DNA of 64,000 nucleotides from an uncultured Bacilli bacterium. Lineage in GTDB: Bacteria > Bacillota_I > Bacilli_A > RF39 > UBA660. The position numbers were made by a program, and so were the translations under genes. Below, in pieces: positions 1 to 8,655 of this stretch. The notes below the pieces were generated by a model. That model worked only from the letters and a program-made list of their open reading frames with translations. It had not been told where the DNA came from and ran no database searches. Each line of letters begins with the position of its first letter. Positions within the stretch are counted from its first letter, which is position 1. Location: positions 45,007 to 109,006 of the forward strand of contig CAKOOS010000003.1 in assembly GCA_934098735.1 (NCBI GenBank). Reading direction: 5' to 3'.

Positions 1-165
1 ATTTTAACTGAAAAAGAATTGAAGATAATTTATTGGAAAATGCAAGGATATACTTATGTAGAAATTGCAAATGTCTTGCAAGAAAATTATAAAAAGATTT
101 ATTTATGCGTAGAAAAAATAAGAAGAAAAATTAAAAAAATTTACACCAATTCACTTGCTTTTTAA
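1..165 (+). CDS. C-terminal end of an RNA polymerase sigma factor, SigH-type (partial)
   Basis: The window opens inside a reading frame whose last 54 residues form a sigma region 4 helix-turn-helix: LTEKE, then GYTYVEIANVL, then a basic recognition-helix segment ending KIRRKIKKIY. This matches the pattern of the C-terminus of SigH-type factors, and in Bacillota sigH commonly lies just upstream of secE-nusG, as here. The 5' end lies outside the window, so the specific sigma class is inferred from this short tail and from context. The secE promoter begins inside its last codons. Confidence 0.7.
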   Translation: MLTEKELKIIYWKMQGYTYVEIANVLQENYKKIYLCVEKIRRKIKKIYTNSLAF

Positions 166-183
166 TAGGCTCTATGCTATATT
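155..183 (+). promoter_or_regulatory. Sigma-A type promoter for secE-nusG
   Basis: TTGCTT at 155-160, a 17-bp spacer and TATATT at 178-183. The -35 box lies in the final codons of the upstream sigma factor gene. The expected start of transcription is about 45 bases before the secE start codon, with a GGAGG ribosome site at about 212-216. Confidence 0.55.
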
Positions 184-228
184 ATAAACAAGCACGAAAG
201 TGTTTTTTTAAATGGAGGTTTTTATTTA

Positions 229-495
229 ATGGCTAAAAAAGCGGAAGATGAAAAAAAAGTAACTAAAGTTACAAAAGAAAACAAAAAAAATACTAAAAAA
301 AGCACTAAAAAAACAAAAAGTCCTAAAGAAAGTTATTTTAAAAAGGTAAAAAAAGAACTAAAACTTGTAAAGTGGCCAAGTGCTAAAGAAGTATTAAAAT
401 ATACAGTATCAACAATTGTATTTTGCTTAATACTTTGTGCACTATTCATGCTACTTAATTTAGGATTATCAATTATTAAGGGGTGGGTTGCATAA
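229..495 (+). CDS. secE: Preprotein translocase subunit SecE
   Basis: Small essential SecYEG subunit that clamps SecY in the cytoplasmic membrane. The 88-residue protein has an unusually long Lys/Thr-rich N-terminal tail (residues 1-33), the amphipathic helix with the conserved KWP (48-50), and a single C-terminal membrane span at about 57-82, as in single-span SecE of Bacillota. A GGAGG site lies about 12 bases upstream of the ATG. Its TAA stop overlaps the nusG ATG by one base (TAATG), so the two are translationally coupled. The secE-nusG order is a conserved arrangement. Confidence 0.95.
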   Translation: MAKKAEDEKKVTKVTKENKKNTKKSTKKTKSPKESYFKKVKKELKLVKWPSAKEVLKYTVSTIVFCLILCALFMLLNLGLSIIKGWVA

Positions 496-1028
496 TGGAT
501 AAACAATGGTATGTAGTAAATACTTATTCTGGACATGAAAGTAAAGTAAAAGAAAAATTAGAAGCAAGAACTGAATCAATGGGAATGCAAGATTATATTT
601 TCCGTGTAATAGTTCCTGAAACAATAGAAGTAGAAGTAAAAGACGGCGTTAAAAAAGAAAAAGTTAAAAAAATGTTTCCTGGTTATGTTTTAGTAGAAAT
701 GATAATGACAGATGAAGCTTGGTATATTGTAAGAAACACTCCAGGTGTAACTGGATTTATTGGTTCAAGCGGAAAAGGTGCAAAACCAACACCGCTACCA
801 CCTCAAGAAATAGATAGAATATTAGCTAACATGGGTATGAGCAGAGTAGATGTAGAATCTGAACTTAAAGTAGGAGATACAGTAAATATTATTGATGGAC
901 CATTTAATGGTATGAGCGGAAAAGTAGATAATATAGATTTGGAAAATAATCGTTTAAATATCATTATAGATTTATTTGGTCAAGAAACTAATGTTGATGT
1001 TGAAGTATATCAAGTTAGTAAAATATAA
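495..1028 (+). CDS. nusG: Transcription termination/antitermination factor NusG
   Basis: Transcription elongation factor that binds the RNA polymerase clamp and couples transcription to other processes. The NGN domain (about 1-108) starts WYVVNTYSGHE and contains FPGYVLVEM and TPGVTGFIG; a KOW domain follows (about 123-155, VGDTVNIIDGPFNG). I take the ATG at 495 (177 residues) because it overlaps the secE stop in a TAATG junction and has AAGGGG about 10 bases upstream. A GTG at 483 would add four residues without improving the match. A terminator hairpin follows immediately. Confidence 0.96.
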   Translation: MDKQWYVVNTYSGHESKVKEKLEARTESMGMQDYIFRVIVPETIEVEVKDGVKKEKVKKMFPGYVLVEMIMTDEAWYIVRNTPGVTGFIGSSGKGAKPTPLPPQEIDRILANMGMSRVDVESELKVGDTVNIIDGPFNGMSGKVDNIDLENNRLNIIIDLFGQETNVDVEVYQVSKI

Positions 1029-1059
1029 AAGTTGAAGTTTATTACTCTTCAACTTTTTT
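1027..1059. terminator. Bidirectional intrinsic terminator between nusG and the convergent glycosyltransferase
   Basis: An 11-bp stem: AAAAGTTGAAG (1027-1037) pairs with 1047-1057, with a 9-base loop and a T run on the plus strand and an A run on the other side, so it can serve both convergent units. It overlaps the nusG stop codon and the last codons of the minus-strand gene. Confidence 0.8.
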
Positions 1060-2127
1060 ATTGTCTAAAAAAATATTTAAATTATGCCTAAGCCGTTCAT
1101 TTTTAGGATTGATATTTAATCCTTTTTGAGCACTTATAATAGCATTTTCTAAATCACCTTTATGAAAATAGGTTAAAGAAAGTAAATCATATAAGCATTC
1201 ATTCGAACTAAAAATTTCGTTTATATAAGTTTTAGGATTTTCTCCGATATCCAAGGCCTTTTTTATGTTTTTAATAGTTTTATCATAATCTTTTAGCTGG
1301 TAATAAAATATAGCACTTTCAGCCCACGGATCTTTTAGGTAAGGAGCTTCTTTGCAAGCTTTTTCAAGCCACATTTTAGCTTCATCAAAACGATTTAAGG
1401 CTTTATAACATCTTGATATAAAACGCATTGAAGCACATCTTTCGTCTTTCCAAGTAGCAGTTTTTAAGTTAAGGTGAGCAATTAATGTATCTATTGCTTC
1501 ATTCCATCTTTGGTAATACATATATTCACGACCTAAATAATGCATATTGCGATCATTAAAAGGGTCTTCTTTTATAGCTAGTTCCAATAAAGGAAGATAA
1601 TTTGATCGTGATTTATTGTGATCTGGAAAATGGTTTATAATAACATTATCTGTATAAACTTGATTTACTTTTTTTTCATATTTAAGTACTTCATGAACTG
1701 GATTAATCCACTTAAAGCCATGACGTCTATGAATTTTATCGGCATAAAATGTTATTCTAGGAATATTATCTTCATCAATGAACCAATTATAAATATATCT
1801 TAATTGATCAGTTTCACTAGTCCAAGCCTTTAAAATATTTTCTTTCCAATTTTTTTCTAAAACTTCATCTAAATCAAGACATACGCAAATATCAAAATCA
1901 TCTGGTATAATTTCAAGTGATCTATTTCGAGCTACATCAAAACGCCATGGTTTTATTATTTCTGATTTTACAACAACATTATGATCTTGTAACTTTTTTA
2001 CAGTATTATCAGTAGACCCAGTATCTAATACAAATATTCCATCAGCATCCTTAACAGATTCATACCATCTATCAACAAATTTTTCTTCATTTTTACAAAT
2101 GGCATATACACAAATTTTTCTATCCAT
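1042..2127 (-). CDS. Family 2 glycosyltransferase with C-terminal TPR repeats
   Basis: Probable cytoplasmic glycosyltransferase. The N-terminal GT-A domain starts CVYAICKNEE, has DTGSTDNT (35-42) for nucleotide-sugar binding and a DLDE metal motif (85-88). From about residue 200 to the end there are TPR-like helical pairs (for example RCYKALNRFDEAKMWLEKA and LTYFHKGDLENAIISAQKG). It lies 8 bases after the collagen-like gene and is probably co-transcribed with it. GT2-TPR enzymes next to collagen-like surface proteins are plausible O-glycosyltransferases for Thr/Ser in such repeats; that link is inferred from proximity. Confidence 0.8.
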   Translation of the reverse strand: MDRKICVYAICKNEEKFVDRWYESVKDADGIFVLDTGSTDNTVKKLQDHNVVVKSEIIKPWRFDVARNRSLEIIPDDFDICVCLDLDEVLEKNWKENILKAWTSETDQLRYIYNWFIDEDNIPRITFYADKIHRRHGFKWINPVHEVLKYEKKVNQVYTDNVIINHFPDHNKSRSNYLPLLELAIKEDPFNDRNMHYLGREYMYYQRWNEAIDTLIAHLNLKTATWKDERCASMRFISRCYKALNRFDEAKMWLEKACKEAPYLKDPWAESAIFYYQLKDYDKTIKNIKKALDIGENPKTYINEIFSSNECLYDLLSLTYFHKGDLENAIISAQKGLNINPKNERLRHNLNIFLDNKKVEE

Positions 2128-2135
2128 AATATGTC

Positions 2136-3014
2136 TTATCTTCCTAAATATTCAATAATCATTGTAACTGGTGCATTTACAAAATAAGAATTGGAATTAA
2201 TATCAACTATATCCGGAGTTTTAAGAAAAATAGAACGCTTCGATAAATTTACCAATTCATATAAATCATTTGTATTATTTACAGCTATTATACCCTCAGC
2301 AACAAGGCAGTGAGAAACCTCATCAGTTATCCACATGCTATTGCCAATATATATATTTTGGGAATTTAAAACTCTAAAACCTATACTAACAAAATCAGAA
2401 TTAAAATTGAAAGAATCACTTAAATATTCTACATAAGCACTTACATTAAATGTTATTTTATAATAACCTATTTTGGAAAATTTAATAGTATTATCATTAT
2501 TTACTGTACATACATTCCCACTGTCCATTTCTTTTCGTGTTAAAGGTAATTTTTCTAATTCTTTTACTTCGTAGCCTTCTTTTGGATAATTTTCATCAAA
2601 AGTAACAATATAGGCACTTTCCACTAAATTTGGACCTTTAGGTCCTGGTGCTCCAGTGTCACCTTTAGGTATGACAAAATCTAAATAATGAACATGGTCG
2701 TTTTTTTCGTCCTTTACCATTGCCTTTGTTCCTTCATCCCCAGTTGTTGTTGACCTTACAACAATTAAGTCTGATTCTCCATCGTTGCCAATAGGTCCAC
2801 GTGGTATAGAAAATTCTAAAATAACATTTTGATCTGTGCCAATATTCCTAACCATAGCATCTTTTTGAGAATCTAAAGTTAAAGTTTGGCCAACATTAAT
2901 GGTAGCAGGTCCTTGAGGCCCTGTAGGTCCTGTAATAGGTACATAACAATTAAAATTAAAATTATTTTCTTTAGCACATTCTACTTTTTTTTTAGCTTTT
3001 TGATAATTATTCAT
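2136..3014 (-). CDS. Collagen-like (GXY-repeat) surface protein
   Basis: 292 residues with three short collagen-type GXY blocks (from G29, about 72 and about 117; for example GPTGPQGPA and GAPGPKGPN). Between them are two copies of an all-beta module ending in FSIPRG and FVIPKG, typical of bacterial and phage collagen-like proteins. The C-terminal 150 residues look like a BclA/TNF-type trimerisation domain (KIGYYKITFNVSAYVEYL). There is no classical signal peptide, as in exosporium or phage-tail collagen-like proteins, so the export route is unclear. The ATG has an AGAAGGGAG ribosome site. The downstream glycosyltransferase may modify it. Confidence 0.75.
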   Translation of the reverse strand: MNNYQKAKKKVECAKENNFNFNCYVPITGPTGPQGPATINVGQTLTLDSQKDAMVRNIGTDQNVILEFSIPRGPIGNDGESDLIVVRSTTTGDEGTKAMVKDEKNDHVHYLDFVIPKGDTGAPGPKGPNLVESAYIVTFDENYPKEGYEVKELEKLPLTRKEMDSGNVCTVNNDNTIKFSKIGYYKITFNVSAYVEYLSDSFNFNSDFVSIGFRVLNSQNIYIGNSMWITDEVSHCLVAEGIIAVNNTNDLYELVNLSKRSIFLKTPDIVDINSNSYFVNAPVTMIIEYLGR

Positions 3015-3080
3015 AAAGTCTCCCTTCTATTTATTTTATGATTATTAAGTAAAAAAGAAATAATAATAATGCCTAAAATA

Positions 3081-3109
3081 TTGTTATACTGTTATTTTTA
3101 TAATATAAT
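3081..3109 (+). promoter_or_regulatory. Promoter for the HD-domain gene
   Basis: TTGTTA (3081-3086), 17-bp spacer, TATAAT (3104-3109). The predicted transcript starts only about 10 bases before the ATG at 3127, and no Shine-Dalgarno sequence is visible, so the gene may be translated from a very short leader. Confidence 0.5.
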
Positions 3110-3126
3110 TTAAATTGTGATATGGC

Positions 3127-3915
3127 ATGGAAAGTAAAATACAAGAACTTTATAAAAGTTTGGCTAAATGTTATAAACTAAGTAATTACGATACAAAAAA
3201 ATTGTGGAAACTGATTGAAAAGATTTGTTTACATCCAGAATTTGAGAAAAGATGTGCTGAACCTTTTTATCATCATGATGTTAAAACACTCGGAGAACAT
3301 ATTTTATGCGACACAATAGTTTCATATAAAATGGCTACAAACTTAAAGAGAAAGAACCATAACTTAAAGAAACTTAGCATTGAATTGACTGTTTTAATTG
3401 CAATGTTTCATGATTTATATGAATATCCTTGGCAAAATATTATGATTAAGAAAAAGTTACCTAATAAACATGGTTTTGTTCATCCCATCGAAGCTGCTGT
3501 TAATGCCATTACCTGGTTTCCAGAATATTTTGAAAACAAGGAAAAAGCTTTAATAATAATTGATGGAATAGTACATCACATGTTTCCTTTAGCTGTAAGG
3601 GCAATAGATAAAAATGATATGGAACTTAATAATGAAGAAAAATATAATAAACTTTCAAAAAAATATAAAGATATGATTAAACTATCAACGGACATTGGTA
3701 AAATAGGTAAGTATTCTTTAAGAAAATCATTTTTTATTGAAGGTAGAATCATGTCTAGAGCAGATAAAATAGTGGCCTTTAGTAAAGATATAAGTAGTGT
3801 TCATGGCTTTATAGCTTTAATAAGTGGTAAAAATAAAAATATAAAAAAAAGATATAATATTGAAAAAATGAAACATAATAAGGAAAGTGATAATAATGAA
3901 CATAACAATAAATAA
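3127..3915 (+). CDS. HD-domain phosphohydrolase-like protein
   Basis: 262 residues with the metal-binding pattern of HD-superfamily phosphohydrolases: H58, H95-D96 in MFHDLYEY, later histidines in FVHPIEAAVN and GIVHHMF, and a late Asp in MSRADKIVAF. Such proteins usually hydrolyse phosphate esters of nucleotides; the substrate cannot be told from sequence. The Lys/Asn-rich C-terminal tail (about 235-262) is low complexity and overlaps the start of the next gene by 20 bases. Confidence 0.75.
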   Translation: MESKIQELYKSLAKCYKLSNYDTKKLWKLIEKICLHPEFEKRCAEPFYHHDVKTLGEHILCDTIVSYKMATNLKRKNHNLKKLSIELTVLIAMFHDLYEYPWQNIMIKKKLPNKHGFVHPIEAAVNAITWFPEYFENKEKALIIIDGIVHHMFPLAVRAIDKNDMELNNEEKYNKLSKKYKDMIKLSTDIGKIGKYSLRKSFFIEGRIMSRADKIVAFSKDISSVHGFIALISGKNKNIKKRYNIEKMKHNKESDNNEHNNK

Positions 3916-4237
3916 AGTGAAAATAGTTACGATGATTCCAGAAGAAAGTGTCAATAAGTTAAGAGATTTAATTTGGCAAACTGGGGCAGGAACAATTGGA
4001 AATTACGAAATGTGTTCTGTATCAACAAAAGTTGAAGGAACATTTAAAGCTAATGATTTAGCAAATCCTTACATCGGTATTAAAAATAAATTAGAAAAAG
4101 TTCCAGAAATAAAGTTAGAATTAATTTGTCCAATAAACAAAGTTAAAGAAGTTTTAAATGTAATTCATGAAAACCATCCCTATGAAACTCCTGGAATTGA
4201 AATAGTGCCTTTAATAGATGAAAATTTTTTTAATTAA
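3896..4237 (+). CDS. NIF3/YqfO C-terminal-like (PII/CutA-fold) protein
   Basis: 113-residue single-domain protein resembling the PII/CutA-like domain inserted in YqfO/NIF3 proteins: VTMIPEESVNKLRD, GAGTIGNYEMCS and the hallmark HPYETPGIEIVPL near the C-terminus. I choose ATG 3896, preceded by AAGGA at about 3880-3884; an upstream in-frame GTG at 3887 lacks spacing for a ribosome site. It overlaps the HD gene, so the two are probably translationally coupled. The biochemical role of stand-alone members is not established. Confidence 0.8.
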   Translation: MNITINKVKIVTMIPEESVNKLRDLIWQTGAGTIGNYEMCSVSTKVEGTFKANDLANPYIGIKNKLEKVPEIKLELICPINKVKEVLNVIHENHPYETPGIEIVPLIDENFFN

Positions 4238-4242
4238 AAAAA

Positions 4243-4252
4243 GCCTTAAGGC
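4243..4252 (-). terminator. Short hairpin after the TetR gene
   Basis: GCCTTAAGGC is self-complementary (GCC-TTAA-GGC) and, on the minus strand, is followed by seven T. The stem is short, so this is a weak candidate terminator lying between two convergent genes. Confidence 0.35.
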
Positions 4253-4254
4253 CT

Positions 4255-4821
4255 TTAATAAATTTTATCTGGTAATAAAGAATTAAGATATGATAATATA
4301 TCTTCTTTTTTATATTTATTTGGATATTTAATATATTCTAAACAAACATTTATAACAGCACTAACATAAAATTTTGAAATAATTTGGGTTGGAATATCTG
4401 TTTTTATATTTTCGTATTCATCTATATGTGATTCAACATCCTTAATAATAGCATCGTAGGCCATATCCATTACAATACTATTATTATTTTTCTTTATTAT
4501 AGCAGCATAAACATTAATATTTTCACTTATATGATCAAAAAATAATTCAATCATCTTCATATAATAGCTTTTGGCACTAGTAGAAGAACTATTTTCTTCT
4601 AATTTTTTTACTAGACCTTTTTCTAAATCTACAATCAAAGAATCAAGAAGTTCATATTTATCTGTGAAATGATCATAAAATGTTGATCTATTAGTTAAAG
4701 CAACATTGCAAATATCAGACACTTTGATTTCTTCAAATGTCTTTTCTTTCATCATCAAAAGTAAACCATCGTATAAATTCTTTTTAGTTTTTGTAACTCT
4801 TAAATCTTCTTTTTTAGTCAT
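4255..4821 (-). CDS. TetR/AcrR family transcriptional repressor
   Basis: About 188 residues with an N-terminal TetR helix-turn-helix (FEEIKVSDICNVALTNRSTFYDHF, here split: FEEIKVSDICNVA then LTNRSTFYDHF) and an all-helical ligand domain of the DhaS/YfiR-like type. I choose the ATG at 4821, which has GGTGGTG six bases upstream; in-frame ATGs at 4827 and 4839 are alternatives. It is divergent from the MMPL exporter gene, with two inverted repeats between them, the usual layout for a TetR protein controlling an adjacent pump and itself. The ligand is unknown. Confidence 0.85.
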   Translation of the reverse strand: MTKKEDLRVTKTKKNLYDGLLLMMKEKTFEEIKVSDICNVALTNRSTFYDHFTDKYELLDSLIVDLEKGLVKKLEENSSSTSAKSYYMKMIELFFDHISENINVYAAIIKKNNNSIVMDMAYDAIIKDVESHIDEYENIKTDIPTQIISKFYVSAVINVCLEYIKYPNKYKKEDILSYLNSLLPDKIY

Positions 4822-4853
4822 AAACATCACCACCAACATTATATCGCAAAAAC

Positions 4854-4903
4854 AACTTTTGTAAAGTTAAACAACAAATGTAGGCAAAAAACGCATACGT
4901 TTT
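4854..4903. promoter_or_regulatory. Candidate TetR operators (two inverted repeats)
   Basis: AACTTT-TGT-AAAGTT at 4854-4868 and AAAACG-CATA-CGTTTT at 4888-4903 are both clean dyads in the TetR/MMPL divergent intergenic region. The second, about 45 bases upstream of the exporter -35 box and close to the TetR start, is the better candidate. Assignment to this TetR protein is by position only. Confidence 0.5.
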
Positions 4904-4945
4904 AACTGTTAGTGTTGGTTATTATACAAAGATGTAAATATGTTT

Positions 4946-4974
4946 TTGAATTATTAATCTTTTTAGCATAGTAT
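4946..4974 (+). promoter_or_regulatory. Promoter for the MMPL exporter gene
   Basis: TTGAAT (4946-4951), 17-bp spacer, TAGTAT (4969-4974); an AAGGAGAG ribosome site follows just before the ATG at 4996. Confidence 0.5.
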
Positions 4975-4995
4975 ATATACCGTGAAGGAGAGATT

Positions 4996-7900
4996 ATGAA
5001 GAAATTTGCAAAATTTATATCAACTCACAGTAAATTAATATTAATAATTAGTTTAATGTTGTTAGTACCAGCGATTTATGGTTATGTCAATACTCGAATT
5101 AATTATGATATATTAGTATATCTTCCTGATTCAGTTGATACAATAAAAGGAGAAAATATTTTAACAGATGATTTTGGGTTAGGTGCTTATGCTTTTGTTA
5201 TAGCTGATAGTACCAATACTAAAAAAATGTTGGAATTAGAAAAAGATATTAAAAAAATAGAAGGAGTAAATGAAGTAATTAGTCTAGCTGATATAACTGA
5301 TACAACTATTCCAGTTGATATGCTTCCTAGTAAAGTTACAGATGCTCTAAATAAAGAAAATGAAACAATTATGTTGGTAACATTTAATGGTTCAACAAGT
5401 GAAGATATAACAATTAATGCCGTAAGAGAACTTCGTGAAGTTACAAAAGATGCTACTAAAGTAAGCAGTATGACATCAATGGTTATTGATACAATGGATG
5501 TTTCAAATAAAGAAATGTTATCATATATAATAATTGCAGTCATATTTTGTTTAGCAATTTTGCTTATTGCAACAGACTCTTATGTTATTCCATTTTTACT
5601 ATTAGGAAATATTGGCTTTGCCATCATTTATAATATGGGAACAAATATATTTTTAGGACAAATATCTTATATTACACAAGCTATAACAGCTATATTGCAA
5701 CTTGGGGTAACAATGGATTTTTCAATATTCTTATATCATAAATATGAACAAGCAAAATTAGATAATCCAAATGATTCAAAATATGAATCAATGACAAAAG
5801 CAATAGTTGAAACATTTCAATCAGTTATAGGTTCATCACTTACAACATTTGCAGGATTTTTAGCTTTATGTACAATGAGCTTGACATTAGGTACTGATAT
5901 CGGTATCGTTATGGCTAAAGGTGTACTATGGGGATTAATTTGTGTTTTAACTTTATTTCCATCTTTACTTATCGTTTTTGATAAATTAATTGACAAAACT
6001 AAACATAAAAACATATTCCCAGAATTTAAGAAAATTCAAAAATTTTGTATAAATCATTATAAAGGAATAATAGTAGTTTTCTTAATTCTTATGATTCCAG
6101 CCGTAATAGGTAATAACAATTATAAAGTTTATTATAAGTTAGATGAGTCTTTACCTAAAGATTTAGCTTTCAACGTTGCAAACTCTGAGCTTTCAGAAAA
6201 GTTTAATATTGTTTCACCAGAAATAATTCTTCTTAATAAGAATGTAAAAACAAATGATGTAAAAGATTTAACTGAAAAATTAAAACAAATAGATGGTATA
6301 GATCTTGTTTTATCACCATCAACATTCTTAGATGAAGCAACAATTAGTTTATTACCAAGTGAACTAAGTAGTATGTTAGAAAATGATAAGTATCAACTTA
6401 TAATACTAAATTCAACTTATGAAATAGCATCTGATGAATTAAGCAATCAAATAAGTGAAGTAAGTAAATTAGTAAAATCTTATGATAAAGATGGAATAAT
6501 TGCTGGTGAAGGTCCTTTAATGGATGACTTAGTAACAATTGCTGATCATGACTTTAAAATGGTTAATTACACTTCTATAATTGTTATATTTATAATCATG
6601 GTTTTAGTTTTAAAACAAATAAATTTGCCAATTATATTAATTTTAACTATAGAATTTGCTATATTTGTTAATATGTCTGTATCATATTATACAAACGTTT
6701 CACTTCCATTTATAGCATCAATAGTTGTTGGAACGATACAACTCGGAGCAACAATTGACTACGCAATATTAATGTCAACTAAGTATCTAGAAGAAAGAAA
6801 AAATACTAAAGATAAAAAAGAAGCTATGTTAAATACTCTTAAACTAACAGTTCCATCTATTATGACTTCTGCATTATGTTTCTTTGCTGCAACATTTGGT
6901 GTTGCAATATACACTCAAATTGATATGATTGGTTCAATTTGTGAATTATTAGCTCGTGGATCTATAATAAGTATGCTTGTAGTTATACTTATACTTCCAT
7001 CACTATTAATAGTTTGTGATAGATTAATCTTTAAAAATAAGAAAGAAGGAAAAAATATGAAAAAATTAAATAAAATTGCTTCTGCAGTAATAACTAGTAT
7101 GATAATCATGTTACCACTAACAGCAAGTGCAACTAGTAAAACAGAAACTGTTTATGCAAATTTAGATTACAAAGGGGATGTTAATAAAATCACTGTTAAT
7201 AATCACTTATATGTAAAAGATAATGAAGATATAGAAGACTATTCAGTACTAACAAATATTTTAAATGTAAGTGGAAATGAAAATTTTACTACTGATAACA
7301 ATAAAATAACATGGAAAAGTAATGGAAATGATATTTTTTATCAAGGAAATACTAATGAAGAGTTACCACTTAATGTAGTAGTTAAATACTATTTTGACGG
7401 AGAAGAAGTAGATGCTAAAGATATCATTGGTAAAAGTGGAAAAATAAAAATAGAAGTAAGTTTATTAAATAATTCTTTACTTAGAACTAATAATACATTT
7501 ACTCCTCTTGTAGTAGGTATTGGTACAATGCTTAATAATGAAAATAATAGTAATATTACAATTACAAATGGTAAAACGATTGATACAGGATCTAAAAACA
7601 TAGCTATAGCTATATCAACACCTGGTCTATATGAATTTACTAAAATAAATGAATTTAAAGATTTAGATAAAGTAGTTTTAGAATATGAAACAAAAGATTT
7701 TGAACTAAATGAAATGTATTTAGTAGCATCACCTAAATTACTTGAAGAAACTGACTTAGGTATTTTTGAAAAATTAGATTCTTTATCATCATCAATAAAT
7801 ACACTTAGTGAAAAAATGGACGAATTAGAAGCTGGAGCAGAAAAGCTAGAAAATGGTTCTGCAGCTTTACTAAGTGGCACAAATGAATTAAGTGATAATT

Positions 7901-8655
7901 TGAAAACTGCCAAAGATTCATTGAGATTAATATCTCAAGGTTCATTAAAATTAAATGATGGAATAGATGAAATAATTAAAACTTTAAATGAAACTAAAAA
8001 AACACTTGAAGATAAAAATATAAATGAATCTCTTCAAAAATTATCAGTGTTAAAAGCAAGTAATAATAAAGCTCTTCAAAAACTGGCAAATAAAGAAATA
8101 GATGAAATATATAAAACATATAAACTTAATACATTTGCAACAGATGAAGAATTAATTACATATCTTAAAACAATTCCAGATATGACAAGTGAAAAAATAG
8201 AAAATATTGTATCTTGTAAAAATAATTACGAATTAAGATTATTGTTGTCATCTAATAATGATGCTATCAATAATATGGAAGAAAATTTACAAGAATTAAA
8301 TAAAATGCTTAAAACATTGGATACAAAATTAGTTGAAATTGAAGAAATGAAAACTAAAGTTTCATATTTAACTACAAACTTAAGTAAATTAAGTGTGGGT
8401 TTAGAAAAAATGTATGCGGGCTCAGTAAATGTTACTTCTGGAATGAGTGAAATTACAAATGGTGTAACAAGTTTACATCAAGGAATAAGTAGTATTAATA
8501 GTTTAGGTATTAAAACATTAGTAAATTATACAAATAAAGCAATAGTTTATAAAAATGAATTTACTAAAATAGCTAATTTATCTAAGAACTACAATGGATT
8601 TTCAACAAATAATGCTGATAAAACTACATTTATAATTAAATTAAATAACAATTAA
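4996..8655 (+). CDS. MMPL/RND-family exporter fused to a YhgE-like extracellular domain
   Basis: 1219 residues. Residues 1-680 are a complete RND/MmpL transporter with two repeats, each with one span, a large outside loop and five more spans; each repeat has the Asp-bearing motif (LGVTMDFSIFLYHKYE and LGATIDYAILMSTKYLEE). Residues 688-1219 start as an independent secreted protein would: MKKLNK, hydrophobic stretch, TASATSKTE. They continue as a beta-rich domain and a long helical region with GAEKLENGSAALLSG, like YhgE/Pip proteins. The ATG codon 688 (7057) has AAGGA seven bases upstream, so internal initiation is possible. It is probably a lipid, peptide or drug exporter controlled by the divergent TetR. 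Confidence 0.85.
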   Translation: MKKFAKFISTHSKLILIISLMLLVPAIYGYVNTRINYDILVYLPDSVDTIKGENILTDDFGLGAYAFVIADSTNTKKMLELEKDIKKIEGVNEVISLADITDTTIPVDMLPSKVTDALNKENETIMLVTFNGSTSEDITINAVRELREVTKDATKVSSMTSMVIDTMDVSNKEMLSYIIIAVIFCLAILLIATDSYVIPFLLLGNIGFAIIYNMGTNIFLGQISYITQAITAILQLGVTMDFSIFLYHKYEQAKLDNPNDSKYESMTKAIVETFQSVIGSSLTTFAGFLALCTMSLTLGTDIGIVMAKGVLWGLICVLTLFPSLLIVFDKLIDKTKHKNIFPEFKKIQKFCINHYKGIIVVFLILMIPAVIGNNNYKVYYKLDESLPKDLAFNVANSELSEKFNIVSPEIILLNKNVKTNDVKDLTEKLKQIDGIDLVLSPSTFLDEATISLLPSELSSMLENDKYQLIILNSTYEIASDELSNQISEVSKLVKSYDKDGIIAGEGPLMDDLVTIADHDFKMVNYTSIIVIFIIMVLVLKQINLPIILILTIEFAIFVNMSVSYYTNVSLPFIASIVVGTIQLGATIDYAILMSTKYLEERKNTKDKKEAMLNTLKLTVPSIMTSALCFFAATFGVAIYTQIDMIGSICELLARGSIISMLVVILILPSLLIVCDRLIFKNKKEGKNMKKLNKIASAVITSMIIMLPLTASATSKTETVYANLDYKGDVNKITVNNHLYVKDNEDIEDYSVLTNILNVSGNENFTTDNNKITWKSNGNDIFYQGNTNEELPLNVVVKYYFDGEEVDAKDIIGKSGKIKIEVSLLNNSLLRTNNTFTPLVVGIGTMLNNENNSNITITNGKTIDTGSKNIAIAISTPGLYEFTKINEFKDLDKVVLEYETKDFELNEMYLVASPKLLEETDLGIFEKLDSLSSSINTLSEKMDELEAGAEKLENGSAALLSGTNELSDNLKTAKDSLRLISQGSLKLNDGIDEIIKTLNETKKTLEDKNINESLQKLSVLKASNNKALQKLANKEIDEIYKTYKLNTFATDEELITYLKTIPDMTSEKIENIVSCKNNYELRLLLSSNNDAINNMEENLQELNKMLKTLDTKLVEIEEMKTKVSYLTTNLSKLSVGLEKMYAGSVNVTSGMSEITNGVTSLHQGISSINSLGIKTLVNYTNKAIVYKNEFTKIANLSKNYNGFSTNNADKTTFIIKLNNN

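Noticed and set aside
7389..7913. Minus-strand 174-codon ORF inside the MMPL fusion gene
   Set aside because: Antisense of a low-complexity region; no start signals and inconsistent with the fusion protein's coding.
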